A stretch of DNA of 36,760 nucleotides. It comes from Clostridia bacterium. GTDB lineage: Bacteria > Bacillota > Clostridia > Christensenellales > Borkfalkiaceae. Shown piece after piece: positions 1 through 9,578 of this stretch. Where the stretch lies: the NCBI GenBank assembly GCA_017398825.1, contig JAFQEV010000025.1, positions 1-36,760 on the forward strand, in the 5' to 3' direction. The notes beneath the pieces were generated by a model, which worked only from the letters and a program-made list of their open reading frames with translations, made no database searches and was not told the DNA's origin. Numbering within the stretch: the stretch's first letter is position 1; each line of letters opens with the position of its first letter. The translations under genes and the position numbers were made by a program.

Positions 1-32
1 AAAAGTAATTTTATTTTACTTACGAGGTTAGG

Positions 33-2114
33 ATGAGTATTCCCGAAATATTTGCGGAAAACGTATTTAACGAAAAGGCAATGAAGGCGGCTTTATCGCC
101 CGAAGTGTACCGTTCGCTCAAAAAGGCGGTTAACGAAAATGAACCGCTCGATTTTGCCGTTGCTCAAGAGGTAGCGGACGCGATGAAGGACTGGGCTATT
201 TCCAAGGGTGCAACGCACTATACCCACTGGTTCCAACCCATGACGGGTATCACCGCCGAAAAGCACGACAGTTTTATTGCCCCCGTTAAAGGCGGTGGAG
301 TTATTATGGAGTTTAGCGGAAAGGCGCTTATCAAGGGCGAGCCTGACGCATCGTCTTTCCCCAACGGCGGTATTCGCGAAACGTTCGAGGCGAGAGGCTA
401 CACCGCTTGGGACCCCTCTTCTTACGCGTTTATAAAAGACAATACTTTGTGTATTCCCACGGCGTTTTGCTCGTTCAGCGGTGAGGCGCTGGATAAGAAA
501 ACTCCGCTTATCCGCTCGCTTGAAACGCTTAATAAAAAAGCGGTTAAAGTTTTGCACTTGCTTGGAAAGGAGGACGTTAAGAGCGTTCACGTAACGGTAG
601 GTGCTGAGCAAGAATATTTCCTTATCGATAGAGAAACTGCGTTAAAGAGAGAAGACCTCGTATTTACCGGTAGAACTTTATTCGGCGCAAACGCACCCAA
701 AGGTCAAGAGCTTGGCGACCATTACTTTGGAGCAATTAAACCCAGAGTTAAGTCGTTTATGGAAAGTTTAAACCGCGAGCTTTGGAAACTCGGCGTTTTG
801 GCAAAGACGGAGCACAACGAGGCTGCGCCCGCTCAGCACGAGCTCGCGCCCGTATTCACCTTTGTAAACACGGCTACCGACCACAACCAAATTACTATGG
901 AGCTTATGAAGAAGATTGCCGAGCGCCACGGGCTTGTGTGTCTTCTTGCGGAAAAGCCGTTCAAAGGCGTTAACGGTTCGGGCAAGCACAACAACTGGTC
1001 ACTCGTAACCGATAGCGGAGTAAACCTTTTAGACCCCGGTGAAACCCCTGCTGAAAACTTACAGTTTTTACTTTTCTTATCCGCAGTATTAAAGGCGGCG
1101 GACGATTATCAAGATATTTTAAGAGCGTCTGTAGCGAGCGCTGGCAACGACCACCGCTTAGGCGCACACGAGGCTCCACCTGCTATAATTTCAGTATTTT
1201 TAGGCGACGATTTGCTCGGAGCGTTAAAGGCGTTTATCAATAACGACACTTATCACGCAGACAAAACGGTTATGCGCCTCGGCGCTAAAATTCTTCCCCC
1301 TCTTCCCAAGGACGCGACTGATAGAAATAGAACTTCGCCCTTGGCGTTTACGGGTAACAAGTTCGAGTTCCGTATGGTAGGCTCAAACGATTCTATTGCG
1401 GACTGTAACGTAGTTTTAAACACGGCGGTTGCCGAGAGTTTAGACCTCTTTGCAAAGGAGCTTGAAAACAGCAAGAACGTTACCGAAACGGCACACAAAA
1501 TCGTTGCGGACACCGTTAAAAATCACGAGAGAATTATATTTAACGGCAACAACTACTCTGACGAGTGGGTTGAAGAGGCTAAGGCTCGCGGACTTAAAAA
1601 CCTTAAGACTACTCCCGAGGCTGTAGTTTCCTACACGCTTGACAAGAACGTTGAACTCTTTGCAAAACACAAGGTTTTATCCTACACCGAGCTCCACGCT
1701 ATTGAAAAGGTTATGCTCGATAACTATTCAAGAATAGTTAAAATCGAGGCTCTCACTATGATTGACATGGCTAAGAAGAATATCTACCCTGCAATCAACA
1801 ATTACGTGAAAGACGTTTTAGGTACAGCCGTATTAAAGGGAAACACCGGCATTAGCGCAAACACCGAGCTCACGCTTGCAAACACTCTTTCCTCGCTCAG
1901 CGATAAGGTTTTTGCATATTCTGAAAAGCTTGAGCACCTCGTTGAAAAATCAACGGCTATCGTTGACAGTAAAGAACTTGCATTCTTTATAAAGGACGAG
2001 ATTTTGCCGTGCATGGAAGAGCTTAGATCGGCATCGGATAAGGCTGAAACGTTAACTGATGAAAAATACTGGCCGTATCCGTCGTACGCAAAACTTTTAT
2101 TTAGTGTTAAATAA
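33..2114 (+). CDS. glnN: Type III glutamine synthetase
   Basis: This enzyme makes glutamine from glutamate, ammonia and ATP in the cytosol. The 693-residue length fits the large GSIII class (about 700 residues) and not GSI (about 450). Visible GSIII motifs are [10 protein letters not shown] near residue 72, [10 protein letters not shown] near 190 (metal-binding glutamates), the ATP/glutamate-site stretch [10 protein letters not shown] near 315, and [20 protein letters not shown] near 440. The start at 33 follows a GAGGTTAGG ribosome binding site. Only 32 bases lie upstream in the window, so the promoter cannot be judged. serC starts 21 bases after the stop with no terminator between, so the genes are probably co-transcribed. 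GSIII is typical of Bacteroidetes, cyanobacteria and some Clostridia. Family assignment is very secure. Confidence 0.96.
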   Translation: MSIPEIFAENVFNEKAMKAALSPEVYRSLKKAVNENEPLDFAVAQEVADAMKDWAISKGATHYTHWFQPMTGITAEKHDSFIAPVKGGGVIMEFSGKALIKGEPDASSFPNGGIRETFEARGYTAWDPSSYAFIKDNTLCIPTAFCSFSGEALDKKTPLIRSLETLNKKAVKVLHLLGKEDVKSVHVTVGAEQEYFLIDRETALKREDLVFTGRTLFGANAPKGQELGDHYFGAIKPRVKSFMESLNRELWKLGVLAKTEHNEAAPAQHELAPVFTFVNTATDHNQITMELMKKIAERHGLVCLLAEKPFKGVNGSGKHNNWSLVTDSGVNLLDPGETPAENLQFLLFLSAVLKAADDYQDILRASVASAGNDHRLGAHEAPPAIISVFLGDDLLGALKAFINNDTYHADKTVMRLGAKILPPLPKDATDRNRTSPLAFTGNKFEFRMVGSNDSIADCNVVLNTAVAESLDLFAKELENSKNVTETAHKIVADTVKNHERIIFNGNNYSDEWVEEAKARGLKNLKTTPEAVVSYTLDKNVELFAKHKVLSYTELHAIEKVMLDNYSRIVKIEALTMIDMAKKNIYPAINNYVKDVLGTAVLKGNTGISANTELTLANTLSSLSDKVFAYSEKLEHLVEKSTAIVDSKELAFFIKDEILPCMEELRSASDKAETLTDEKYWPYPSYAKLLFSVK

Positions 2115-2135
2115 CCATTTTAAAGGAGAAATATT

Positions 2136-3212
2136 ATGAGTAGAGTTTATAATTTTTCGGCAGGTCCTTCTACGCTCCCGCTCGACGTATTAAAGCAAGC
2201 TCAAGCTGAAATGCTTGACTTTAACAATTCCGGTATGAGCATCACCGAAATGAGCCATAGAACTAAGACCTTTATGGCTGTTAACGATGAGGCTAACGCT
2301 CTTCTTCGCGAACTTATGAATATCCCTGAAGAGTACGCCGTTTTATTCGTTCAAGGCGGTGCGTCACAACAGTTTGCCGCAGTTCCTTTAAACCTTATGA
2401 GTAATGGAAAAGCCGACTACATAGTAACGGGCAACTTTGCTGGCAAGGCGCAAGAAGAAGGCGCTAAGTTTGGCGAAGCTAAAATCGTAGCGTCGTCTAA
2501 GGACAAGAACTTTACGTATATCCCCGACGTTGACAAGATTGAGTTTTCAAGCGATGCTGACTACGTTCACATCACTTCTAACAACACCATTTTCGGCTCG
2601 AGATACACTAAATTCCCAAAGACTACCGCTCCGCTCGTTGCGGATATGAGTTCGAATATCTTAAGTGAAGAGGTTGACGTAACTAAGTTTGGCGTAATCT
2701 ATGCCGGTGCACAAAAGAACATTGCTCCTGCAGGCGTTACAATAGTTATCGTGAGAAAGGACCTTCTCGGCAAGGCTCTTCCCTCCTGCCCCACTATGCT
2801 CAACTACGCAGTTCAAGCTAAGAACGATAGTTTGTACAATACCCCTCCGTGCTTTTCTATCTATATTTCAATGCTTGTATTTAGATGGCTTAAAAAGCTT
2901 GGTGGCGTAAAGGCTATTCAAGAAATTAACGAGTATAAAGCAGGGCTTTTATACGACTTTATCGACAATTCTTCCCTTTACAAAAACTACGTTAACGTTG
3001 CTGACCGTTCTATTATGAACGTTCCTTTCGTAACTGGTAGCGAAGAGCTTGACGCAAAGTTTGTTAAAGAGGCAACCGCAAACGGTTTCGTTTCCTTAAA
3101 GGGTCACAGGCTCGTAGGTGGTATGAGAGCAAGTATTTACAACGCTATGCCCGTTGAAGGCGTTAAAGCGCTTATAGAATTTATGAAGAAATTTGAGTTG
3201 GAGAACAAGTGA
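2136..3212 (+). CDS. serC: Phosphoserine aminotransferase
   Basis: A PLP enzyme that moves the amino group of glutamate onto 3-phosphohydroxypyruvate in serine synthesis. At 358 residues it is the normal size. The N-terminus YNFSAGPSTLP and the following EMSHRT are family signatures, and the PLP lysine lies in GAQKNIAPAG near residue 195. A strong AAAGGAG site precedes the ATG. The stop codon shares one base with the serA start (TGATG), which indicates translational coupling. No phosphoserine phosphatase (serB) is present in the window, so the last pathway step must be encoded elsewhere. Confidence 0.96.
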   Translation: MSRVYNFSAGPSTLPLDVLKQAQAEMLDFNNSGMSITEMSHRTKTFMAVNDEANALLRELMNIPEEYAVLFVQGGASQQFAAVPLNLMSNGKADYIVTGNFAGKAQEEGAKFGEAKIVASSKDKNFTYIPDVDKIEFSSDADYVHITSNNTIFGSRYTKFPKTTAPLVADMSSNILSEEVDVTKFGVIYAGAQKNIAPAGVTIVIVRKDLLGKALPSCPTMLNYAVQAKNDSLYNTPPCFSIYISMLVFRWLKKLGGVKAIQEINEYKAGLLYDFIDNSSLYKNYVNVADRSIMNVPFVTGSEELDAKFVKEATANGFVSLKGHRLVGGMRASIYNAMPVEGVKALIEFMKKFELENK

Positions 3213-4363
3213 TGGACATTTTAAGACTTAATCCCGTAAGCCCGCTCGTAAACGACGTGCTCGGTGAAAATTACAAGGTTAAAGAAACGACTGAAAACCC
3301 CGTAGGTGCTATCGTTAGAAGTTTTGATATGCACGAATACGACCTCCCAGAAAGCGTTTTAGCAGTTGCAAGGGCTGGCGCAGGCGTTAACAATATCCCC
3401 TGCGATAAATACGCTCAACAAGGCGTAGTTGTTTTCAACACCCCAGGTGCAAACGCAAACGCCGTTAATGAACTCGTATTATCCGCACTTTTATTAGGCT
3501 CGAGAAAAATCGTTCCCGCTATCGAATGGGTTAAAACCTTAAAGGGAACTGAAAATATCGGAAAGCAAGTTGAAAAGGGCAAAAAGGCGTTCGTTGGCAG
3601 GGAGATTTTAGGCAAAAAACTCGGCGTTATCGGTCTTGGTGCAATCGGTTACAAGGTTGCAAACTCCGCAATCTCGCTCGGAATGGAAGTTTTAGGCTAC
3701 GACCCCTACCTTTCAGTTATCAACGCTCTCCACTTATCAAGAGCGGTTGAAATAACTAACGATATCGACGAGCTTTACAAAACTTGCGATTACATAACTA
3801 TTCACGTTCCATATACTAAGGACAACGATAAAATGATTAGCGAGGCTAAGATTTCCGAAATGAAAGACGGAGTTGTTATTATCAACTGCGCGCGTGGTGA
3901 ACTCGTTGACAATCAAGCAATTTTATCGGCAATCAAATCTGGTAAAGTTGGAAGATATTTCTGCGATTTCCCCTCGGAAGAGCTTATCGGTGAAGAGAAC
4001 GTAGTTCTCACTCCCCACCTTGGCGCATCAACCCCCGAGGCTGAAGATAACTGTGCAGTTATGGCAGCAAAAGAGCTTAAGGACTTTATTGAAAACGGCA
4101 ACATCAACAACAGCGTTAACTACCCCAGATGTTCCGCACCCAGAACTACCGCTCATAGAATTACCATTTGCCACTTAAACAAAACTAATATGATAGCGCA
4201 GTTTTCGGGCGTTCTTGGCGAAAAGCACGTCAATATTGAAAACTTTATCAACGCCAGCCGTGGCGACTACGCTTACTCTATGATAGACGTAAACGAGTTT
4301 ACCGGCGAAATTGTATCCGCACTCAACGCAATCGAAGGCGTTATTAAAGTAAGGGTAATCTAA
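3212..4363 (+). CDS. serA: D-3-phosphoglycerate dehydrogenase with ACT domain
   Basis: First enzyme of serine synthesis, oxidising 3-phosphoglycerate with NAD. The 383-residue protein has a substrate/catalytic domain, a Rossmann domain with GLGAIG near residue 143, the catalytic arginine in NCARGELVD, the catalytic histidine in LTPHLGAST, and a C-terminal ACT domain over about the last 70 residues (QFSGVLGEKHVNIENF). It is the short form, without the extra ASB domain of longer SerA proteins. I chose ATG 3212 over GTG 3209 because GGAG at 3200-3203 is then 8 bases upstream and the start overlaps the serC stop. The ACT domain suggests serine feedback, but that is inference from the family. Confidence 0.95.
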   Translation: MDILRLNPVSPLVNDVLGENYKVKETTENPVGAIVRSFDMHEYDLPESVLAVARAGAGVNNIPCDKYAQQGVVVFNTPGANANAVNELVLSALLLGSRKIVPAIEWVKTLKGTENIGKQVEKGKKAFVGREILGKKLGVIGLGAIGYKVANSAISLGMEVLGYDPYLSVINALHLSRAVEITNDIDELYKTCDYITIHVPYTKDNDKMISEAKISEMKDGVVIINCARGELVDNQAILSAIKSGKVGRYFCDFPSEELIGEENVVLTPHLGASTPEAEDNCAVMAAKELKDFIENGNINNSVNYPRCSAPRTTAHRITICHLNKTNMIAQFSGVLGEKHVNIENFINASRGDYAYSMIDVNEFTGEIVSALNAIEGVIKVRVI

Positions 4364-4370
4364 ACTTTTA

Positions 4371-4399
4371 AAAGAACGGCAATCCGCCGTTCTTTTTTT
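4371..4399 (+). terminator. Intrinsic terminator after serA
   Basis: A 10-bp stem AAAGAACGGC / GCCGTTCTTT (4371-4380 with 4386-4395) with a 5-base loop runs into a T-tract. It ends the glnN-serC-serA unit before the next promoter. Confidence 0.9.
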
Positions 4400-4437
4400 G
4401 TTTTTTTAAAAAATATAAATTTTTTATCTCAAAATAA

Positions 4438-4467
4438 TTTACAAATTATATGCGTTTGCATTATAAT
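4438..4467 (+). promoter_or_regulatory. Sigma-A type promoter of the CofE-like gene
   Basis: TTTACA (4438-4443) and TATAAT (4462-4467) are 18 bases apart. They lie just past the serA terminator and 57 bases before the next start codon, which itself has an AAAGGAG site. Confidence 0.75.
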
Positions 4468-4524
4468 ATAACGTGTGTTTTCTGTGAGAGATAAATTCTA
4501 AGGAAAACGAAAGGAGATTTATTT

Positions 4525-5718
4525 ATGAGCCGTATGGTTGGAACGATTTCAAGAGGCGTTCGCGCACCGATTATAAGAAGTGGTGATGATTTAGTTCAAA
4601 TCGTAACCGATTCAATACTTAGCGCAGCTAAGGAAGACGGTTTTTCCGTTCGTGACCGTGATATTATCGCCATGACCGAATCCATCGTTGCAAGAGCACA
4701 AGGCAACTACGTATCGGTTGACGATATCGCAAGTGACGTTAAAGCTAAATTCGGTGGTGAAACGGTTGGCGTTATCTTCCCCATTCTTAGCCGTAACCGC
4801 TTTTCTGTTTGCTTAAAAGGCATGGCAAAGGGCGCAAAGAAAATCGTTTTAATGCTCTCTTATCCGTCTGACGAGGTTGGCAATCACTTAGTTACCCTCG
4901 ATATGCTTGACGAAAAGGGCGTTGACCCGTATAAAGACGTTTTGTCACTTGAAAAGTACCGCGAACTCTTTGGATATTCTAAGCACCGCTTTACTGGCGT
5001 TGACTACGTTGAGTATTACGGCGAGCTTATCCGCGAGCAAGGCGCTGAGTGCGAAATTATCTTTGCAAACGACCCCAGAGCAATTTTAAAATACACCAAA
5101 AACGTTCTTAACTGCGATATTCACACTCGTTTCAGAACTAAGCGTTTACTCTTAAAATCCGGTGCTGAAAAGGTTTACGGAATGGATGAGATTTTAAACG
5201 CAAGCATAAACGGCTGTGGATACAACGAACAGTACGGCTTACTTGGCTCTAACAAGGCGACGGAAGATACCATTAAACTTTTCCCGAGAGACTGCCAAAA
5301 GCTCGTTGAAGATATTCAAGCGCTCGTGTTTGAAAAAACGGGTAAAAAGGTTGAAGTTATGGTTTACGGTGACGGCGCGTTTAAAGACCCCGTTGGTAAA
5401 ATTTGGGAACTTGCAGACCCCGTTGTTTCCCCTGCTTACACTAAGGGTTTAGAGGGAACTCCTAACGAACTCAAGCTTAAATACCTTGCCGATAACGACT
5501 TTGCAGACTTAAAGGGCGATGAGCTTAAAAAGGCAATCGGTGAAAAAATTCAGCAAAAAGAGGCAAACCTCGTTGGTAATATGATAAGTGAGGGAACTAC
5601 TCCTCGCCGTCTTACCGACCTTATAGGCTCACTTTGTGACTTAACCTCCGGTTCTGGTGACAAGGGTACGCCTATCGTATTTATCCAAGGCTACTTTGAT
5701 AACTACGTTACCGAATAA
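4525..5718 (+). CDS. CofE-like (coenzyme F420-0:L-glutamate ligase family) protein
   Basis: The 397-residue protein resembles the F420 gamma-glutamyl ligase family (PF01996), which adds glutamate to F420-0 through a GTP-dependent amide bond in methanogens and actinobacteria. Visible segments include RDRDIIAMTESIVARAQGNY near residue 43, FPILSRNRFSVCLKGMAKGA near 90, VMVYGDGAFKDPVGKIWELA near 278 and GDKGTPIVFIQGYFDNY at the end. It is about 150 residues longer than archaeal CofE, as in the version found in many Firmicutes that do not make F420. No F420 genes occur in the window. It is transcribed alone between its own promoter and a strong terminator. The real substrate is unknown; a gamma-glutamyl or other amide ligase is a reasonable guess. 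Confidence 0.75.
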   Translation: MSRMVGTISRGVRAPIIRSGDDLVQIVTDSILSAAKEDGFSVRDRDIIAMTESIVARAQGNYVSVDDIASDVKAKFGGETVGVIFPILSRNRFSVCLKGMAKGAKKIVLMLSYPSDEVGNHLVTLDMLDEKGVDPYKDVLSLEKYRELFGYSKHRFTGVDYVEYYGELIREQGAECEIIFANDPRAILKYTKNVLNCDIHTRFRTKRLLLKSGAEKVYGMDEILNASINGCGYNEQYGLLGSNKATEDTIKLFPRDCQKLVEDIQALVFEKTGKKVEVMVYGDGAFKDPVGKIWELADPVVSPAYTKGLEGTPNELKLKYLADNDFADLKGDELKKAIGEKIQQKEANLVGNMISEGTTPRRLTDLIGSLCDLTSGSGDKGTPIVFIQGYFDNYVTE

Positions 5719-5730
5719 TTAAACAAATTA

Positions 5731-5760
5731 AAAAGAACTCGCTGTTTAGCGAGTTCTTTT
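5731..5760. terminator. Bidirectional terminator between convergent operons
   Basis: A 13-bp perfect stem (5731-5743 with 5748-5760) with loop GTTT is flanked by A-tract and T-tract, so it works on both strands. It separates the CofE-like gene from the convergent icd operon. Confidence 0.93.
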
Positions 5761-5772
5761 TTTTACATTTTA

Positions 5773-6981
5773 TTATAAAATTGCCTCTAAATTTTTTCTA
5801 ATTTCACTAATAAATTCGCTCGTTAAGACAGGCTTAACCTCGACCGAGCCGTCCGTCAAATTAACGAGGTCTTTAGTCATAACACCGCTCATAAGCGTTT
5901 CAATGCAAGCCTTTTCAAGCTTTTCGCCAAACGCGATAAGGTCGGGAAGATTATCGAGTTCACCGCGTTTTTTGAGCGCTCCCGTCCATGCGTAAATGGT
6001 AGCCATGGGGTTAGTTGACGTCTTTTCGCCTTTTAAGTACTTGTAGTAATGGCGAGTAACCGTGCCGTGAGCTGCCTCGTACTCAAAATTACCGTCAGGA
6101 GAAACGAGAACGGAAGTCATCATAGCAAGCGAGCCAAACGCGGTGGAAACCATATCGCTCATAACGTCACCATCGTAGTTTTTAAGCGCCCAGATAAAAC
6201 CGCCTTTACTACGAATTACCCTCGCAACCGCATCGTCAATTAAAGTGTAGAAATACTCTATGCCAAGCTCTTCAAATTTCGCCTTGTACTCAGTTTCGTA
6301 AATTTCTTCAAAGATAAGTTTGAAAGTTTGGTCGTACTTTTTGGAAATGGTATCTTTAGTTGAAAACCATAAACTTTGCTTTTTATCAACCGCGTAGTTA
6401 AAGCACGAGCGAGCAAAGGATTTTATTGAGCTATCCTTGTTGTATTGACCTTGGAACACGCCGTCACACTCAAATTCGTACACCGTTTCGCGAGTTTCAA
6501 CGCCGTTTTCATCGGTAAACACTATTTCCGCCTTACCCTTGGGAACGCGCATTTCAGTTGCCTTATATACGTCACCATACGCGTGGCGGGCAATAGTTAT
6601 GGGTTCTTCCCAAGTTTTTACGGCAGGCTTGATAATGGGTAAAGTAATGGGTGCGCGGAAAACAGTTCCGTCAAGTATCGCCCTAATCGTGCCGTTAGGG
6701 CTCTTCCACATTTCCTTAAGGTTATACTCGCTCATTCTTTGCTTGTTGGGAGTGATGGTAGCGCACTTTACGGCTACGCCGTACTTTTTAGTTGCGTTAG
6801 CGCTATCAACGGTTACTTTATCGTTAGTAGCGTCACGGTTTACAAGCCCTAAATCGTAATATTCCGTTTTTAAATCTACGAAAGGGAGAATAAGCTCGTC
6901 TTTAATTTCTTGCCAGATAATTCTGGTCATTTCATCGCCGTCCATCTCGACGAGCGGAGTTGTCATTTTAATCTTTTCCAT
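5773..6981 (-). CDS. icd: Isocitrate dehydrogenase, eukaryote-like NADP type
   Basis: Oxidatively decarboxylates isocitrate to 2-oxoglutarate. The 402-residue protein matches the homodimeric eukaryotic-type (type II) IDH rather than E. coli Icd. It has TITPNKQRM and [20 protein letters not shown] near residue 75-112, [11 protein letters not shown] near 131 (the counterpart of human IDH1 R132), and [20 protein letters not shown] near 307, whose R-H pair marks NADP specificity in this group. It is the last gene of the operon. Its ATG overlaps the aconitase stop by one base (TAATG), with GGAGG at 6989-6993 as ribosome binding site inside the aconitase end. It probably supplies 2-oxoglutarate for glutamate and some NADPH. 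Confidence 0.95.
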   Translation of the reverse strand: MEKIKMTTPLVEMDGDEMTRIIWQEIKDELILPFVDLKTEYYDLGLVNRDATNDKVTVDSANATKKYGVAVKCATITPNKQRMSEYNLKEMWKSPNGTIRAILDGTVFRAPITLPIIKPAVKTWEEPITIARHAYGDVYKATEMRVPKGKAEIVFTDENGVETRETVYEFECDGVFQGQYNKDSSIKSFARSCFNYAVDKKQSLWFSTKDTISKKYDQTFKLIFEEIYETEYKAKFEELGIEYFYTLIDDAVARVIRSKGGFIWALKNYDGDVMSDMVSTAFGSLAMMTSVLVSPDGNFEYEAAHGTVTRHYYKYLKGEKTSTNPMATIYAWTGALKKRGELDNLPDLIAFGEKLEKACIETLMSGVMTKDLVNLTDGSVEVKPVLTSEFISEIRKNLEAIL

Positions 6982-8909
6982 TAGTTAGCCTCCTTAGTAA
7001 ACGCAAGAAGTCCACCTGCTTTTAATATTTTGATTTGCCTATCGGTGAACGAACATGCAAGCTCGTAAGATTTGCCGTTAGTTTTATCAGTTAAAGTTAT
7101 AACGCCCTTTTCAAATCCCTCAAAGAGATTTTCAAGTTCCAAAACATCACCTTGAGCAATTTCGTCATAGTCGCTTGCGCTTTTGAACGTCAAGGGAATA
7201 ATGCCTGCGTTTATAAGGTTTGCAACGTGAATACGAGCAAAGCTCTTAGCAATTACCGCCTTAACGCCTAAGTATAACGGAACGAGCGCAGCGTGCTCAC
7301 GAGAAGAGCCTTGACCGTAGTTATCGCCACCGATAATTACGCTCTCTTTAAGTTCTAACGCCCTCTCGCTGTACTTTTCATCAACTACTGAGAAACAGAA
7401 CTTGGAAAGGAAAGGAATATTCGAACGATACGGGAGTATCTTTGCGCCAGCAGGCATAATGTGGTCGGTAGTAATATTATCGCCAACCTTTAAGCCAACC
7501 GCAACGGAAAGTTTATTCTCAAGCGGTTTCGTTGCAGGGAAAGGCTTAATGTTAGGTCCGCGAAGAACCTCTAAATTTTCAGCATCTTGTTCGCTCGCGG
7601 GAGCAATTACGGCGCTATCGTCTATATCGAACTTAGTAGGCATTTCAATAACCGCCTCTTTGCCAAGAAGTCTTGGGTCGGTAATCTCGCCAAATATAGC
7701 GGCGGCAACAGCCGTTTCGGGAGAAACGAGGTAAACGCCCGCATCTTTCGTTCCACTCCTTCCTAAGAAGTTGCGGTTGAACGTTCTAAGGCTCACGCCA
7801 GCGGAGTTCGGCGAGAAACCCATACCGATACAAGGACCGCACGCGCACTCGAGTATTCTTGCACCCGACGCGATTATATCGCCAAGCGCTCCACACTTTG
7901 AAAGCATTTGGAGAACTTGCTTAGAACCGGGAGAAACAGACATAGAAACGTCTTCACTAATCTTTTTACCTTTCAAAAGTGCCGCCACTTTTAAAAGGTC
8001 TTGTAGCGATGAGTTAGTGCACGAACCAACGCACACTTGATTTACCTTTACACCCTTTAAAGAGGATACTTCAACTACGTTATCGGGGCTGTGCGGGCAA
8101 GCAATAAGTGGGTTGAGTTCGGATAAGTTAATATCGATAATCTTATCGTATACGGCGTCCTCATCAGATGCCAAGGGGATATAATCTTCCTCTCTGCCTT
8201 GAGCTTTTAAGAACTCTCTCGTAATTTCGTCGGAAGGGAATATTGAGGTTGTTGCGCCAAGTTCAGTACCCATGTTGGTAATAGTTGCGCGCTCGGGAAC
8301 GGAAAGAGTTTTAACGCCCTCGCCACCCCACTCGATAATAGCGCCAACACCGCCTTTTACGGATAAAATGCGCAAGATTTCGAGGCTGACGTCTTTTGCC
8401 GTTACGAACGGAGAAAGCTTGCCCGTCAAGTTTACTTTGTACATTTTAGGCATGGTGATATAGTATGCGCCACCGCCCATTGCAACGGCAACGTCAAGTC
8501 CGCCCGCGCCAAAGGCAAGCATTCCGATACCGCCACCCGTTGGAGTATGGCTATCAGAACCTATCAAGGTTTTGCCGGGTTTACCAAATCTTTCAAGGTG
8601 AACTTGGTGGCAAATGCCGTTACCGGGGCGAGAAAAGTAAATACCGTGCTTTTTAGCAACCGTTTGAATATAGCGATGATCGTCTGCATTTTCAAAACCG
8701 CATTGCAAGGTGTTGTGGTCGATATACGCAACAGAACGCTCGGTTTTTACCCTTTTAAGTCCCATAGTCTCAAATTCGAGATAAGCCATAGTACCGGTAG
8801 CGTCTTGAGTTAAGGTTTGGTCTATTTTTAAAGAGATTTCAGTTCCCTTAACCATCTCGCCCGATACTAAGTGATTTTTAATAATTTTTTCAGCAATAGT
8901 AAGTCCCAT
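6981..8909 (-). CDS. acn: Aconitate hydratase (short monomeric form)
   Basis: Interconverts citrate and isocitrate with a [4Fe-4S] cluster. The 642-residue protein is the shorter aconitase form seen in Clostridia, not the roughly 890-residue AcnA. The cluster cysteines are visible in [10 protein letters not shown] near residue 291 and [10 protein letters not shown] near 355. Substrate-site segments [11 protein letters not shown] (near 118) and [14 protein letters not shown] (near 537) are present, the second belonging to the C-terminal swivel domain. It begins three bases after the GntR gene and ends overlapping icd. A homoaconitase or isopropylmalate isomerase role is less likely, because it is fused as one chain and sits beside icd and a citrate-synthase-like gene. 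Confidence 0.94.
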   Translation of the reverse strand: MGLTIAEKIIKNHLVSGEMVKGTEISLKIDQTLTQDATGTMAYLEFETMGLKRVKTERSVAYIDHNTLQCGFENADDHRYIQTVAKKHGIYFSRPGNGICHQVHLERFGKPGKTLIGSDSHTPTGGGIGMLAFGAGGLDVAVAMGGGAYYITMPKMYKVNLTGKLSPFVTAKDVSLEILRILSVKGGVGAIIEWGGEGVKTLSVPERATITNMGTELGATTSIFPSDEITREFLKAQGREEDYIPLASDEDAVYDKIIDINLSELNPLIACPHSPDNVVEVSSLKGVKVNQVCVGSCTNSSLQDLLKVAALLKGKKISEDVSMSVSPGSKQVLQMLSKCGALGDIIASGARILECACGPCIGMGFSPNSAGVSLRTFNRNFLGRSGTKDAGVYLVSPETAVAAAIFGEITDPRLLGKEAVIEMPTKFDIDDSAVIAPASEQDAENLEVLRGPNIKPFPATKPLENKLSVAVGLKVGDNITTDHIMPAGAKILPYRSNIPFLSKFCFSVVDEKYSERALELKESVIIGGDNYGQGSSREHAALVPLYLGVKAVIAKSFARIHVANLINAGIIPLTFKSASDYDEIAQGDVLELENLFEGFEKGVITLTDKTNGKSYELACSFTDRQIKILKAGGLLAFTKEAN

Positions 8910-8911
8910 CT

Positions 8912-9556
8912 TTATTTCCCTAGCCTTTCAATATTTTTCTTTGCGTTTGTAATGTGTTTAATCATAAGCTGTTTTGCAAGCTCGCCGTCACCCTTTTCGA
9001 TAGCAGTTAAAATTTCACGATGCTCAACAACCGCCTCTTTTGCCCTATCGTTACCCGAAAAGGAAGTTTTACGGCAAAGTTGAACCTTTCTATGAAGGGT
9101 GGAAAGTATCGATTGATAAATATCGCTACCCGAGTTTTTATAAATGAGGTCGTGAAAAACGGAATCCGTTCCCTTGAGCTTATCGGCGTAGTTTTTAAGA
9201 GTGTAAAACTCTTGAAGTTCTACCGCCTCGCGCATTTTGTTAAGTTCTTCTTCCGTTACGTTTTGAGCACAGCGCAACGTCGCCTCACCCTCGATTTTTA
9301 TGCGGATATCGTAAATATCTAAGATATCCTCGGGTGAAATGCCAACTACTACGTGCCCCTTTGGAATTTCTTTCAAAAGGTCTTCTTGCTCCAAACGGCG
9401 AATAGCCTCTCTAACGGGAGTTCTCGAAACGTTTAACGCACTCGATATTTCCGTTTCGGTAATTATGTCGCCTTTTTTGTAAACGCCGGTGAGTATATCG
9501 TTTTCGAGCTGGTCGAACACGGCATCCGCTCGTGACGTGAATTTAACCTGTGTCAT
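8912..9556 (-). CDS. GntR-family (FCD/FadR-type) transcriptional regulator
   Basis: A 214-residue repressor-like protein. The N-terminal winged helix covers about residues 8-75, with recognition segment LNVSRTPVREAIRRLEQEDL. The C-terminal all-helical FCD domain has candidate metal/ligand residues in the D..H pattern: VFHDLIY, VEHREI and MIKHITN. It lies between the Re-citrate synthase-like gene and aconitase in the operon it probably controls. The palindrome TTGTATACAA on the operon promoter fits the GTnnAC-type sites of this family, so it is a likely autoregulator. The ligand is not deducible from sequence; citrate or another tricarboxylate is the obvious candidate by analogy with FCD regulators of citrate genes. 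Confidence 0.92.
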   Translation of the reverse strand: MTQVKFTSRADAVFDQLENDILTGVYKKGDIITETEISSALNVSRTPVREAIRRLEQEDLLKEIPKGHVVVGISPEDILDIYDIRIKIEGEATLRCAQNVTEEELNKMREAVELQEFYTLKNYADKLKGTDSVFHDLIYKNSGSDIYQSILSTLHRKVQLCRKTSFSGNDRAKEAVVEHREILTAIEKGDGELAKQLMIKHITNAKKNIERLGK

Positions 9557-9578
9557 GTTAATTTCCTTATATTTCTTA

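Noticed and set aside
93..611. A 172-codon open frame antisense to glnN
   Set aside because: It lies wholly inside the well-supported glnN gene, has no ribosome binding site and its sequence has no family features; it is a shadow of glnN codon use.
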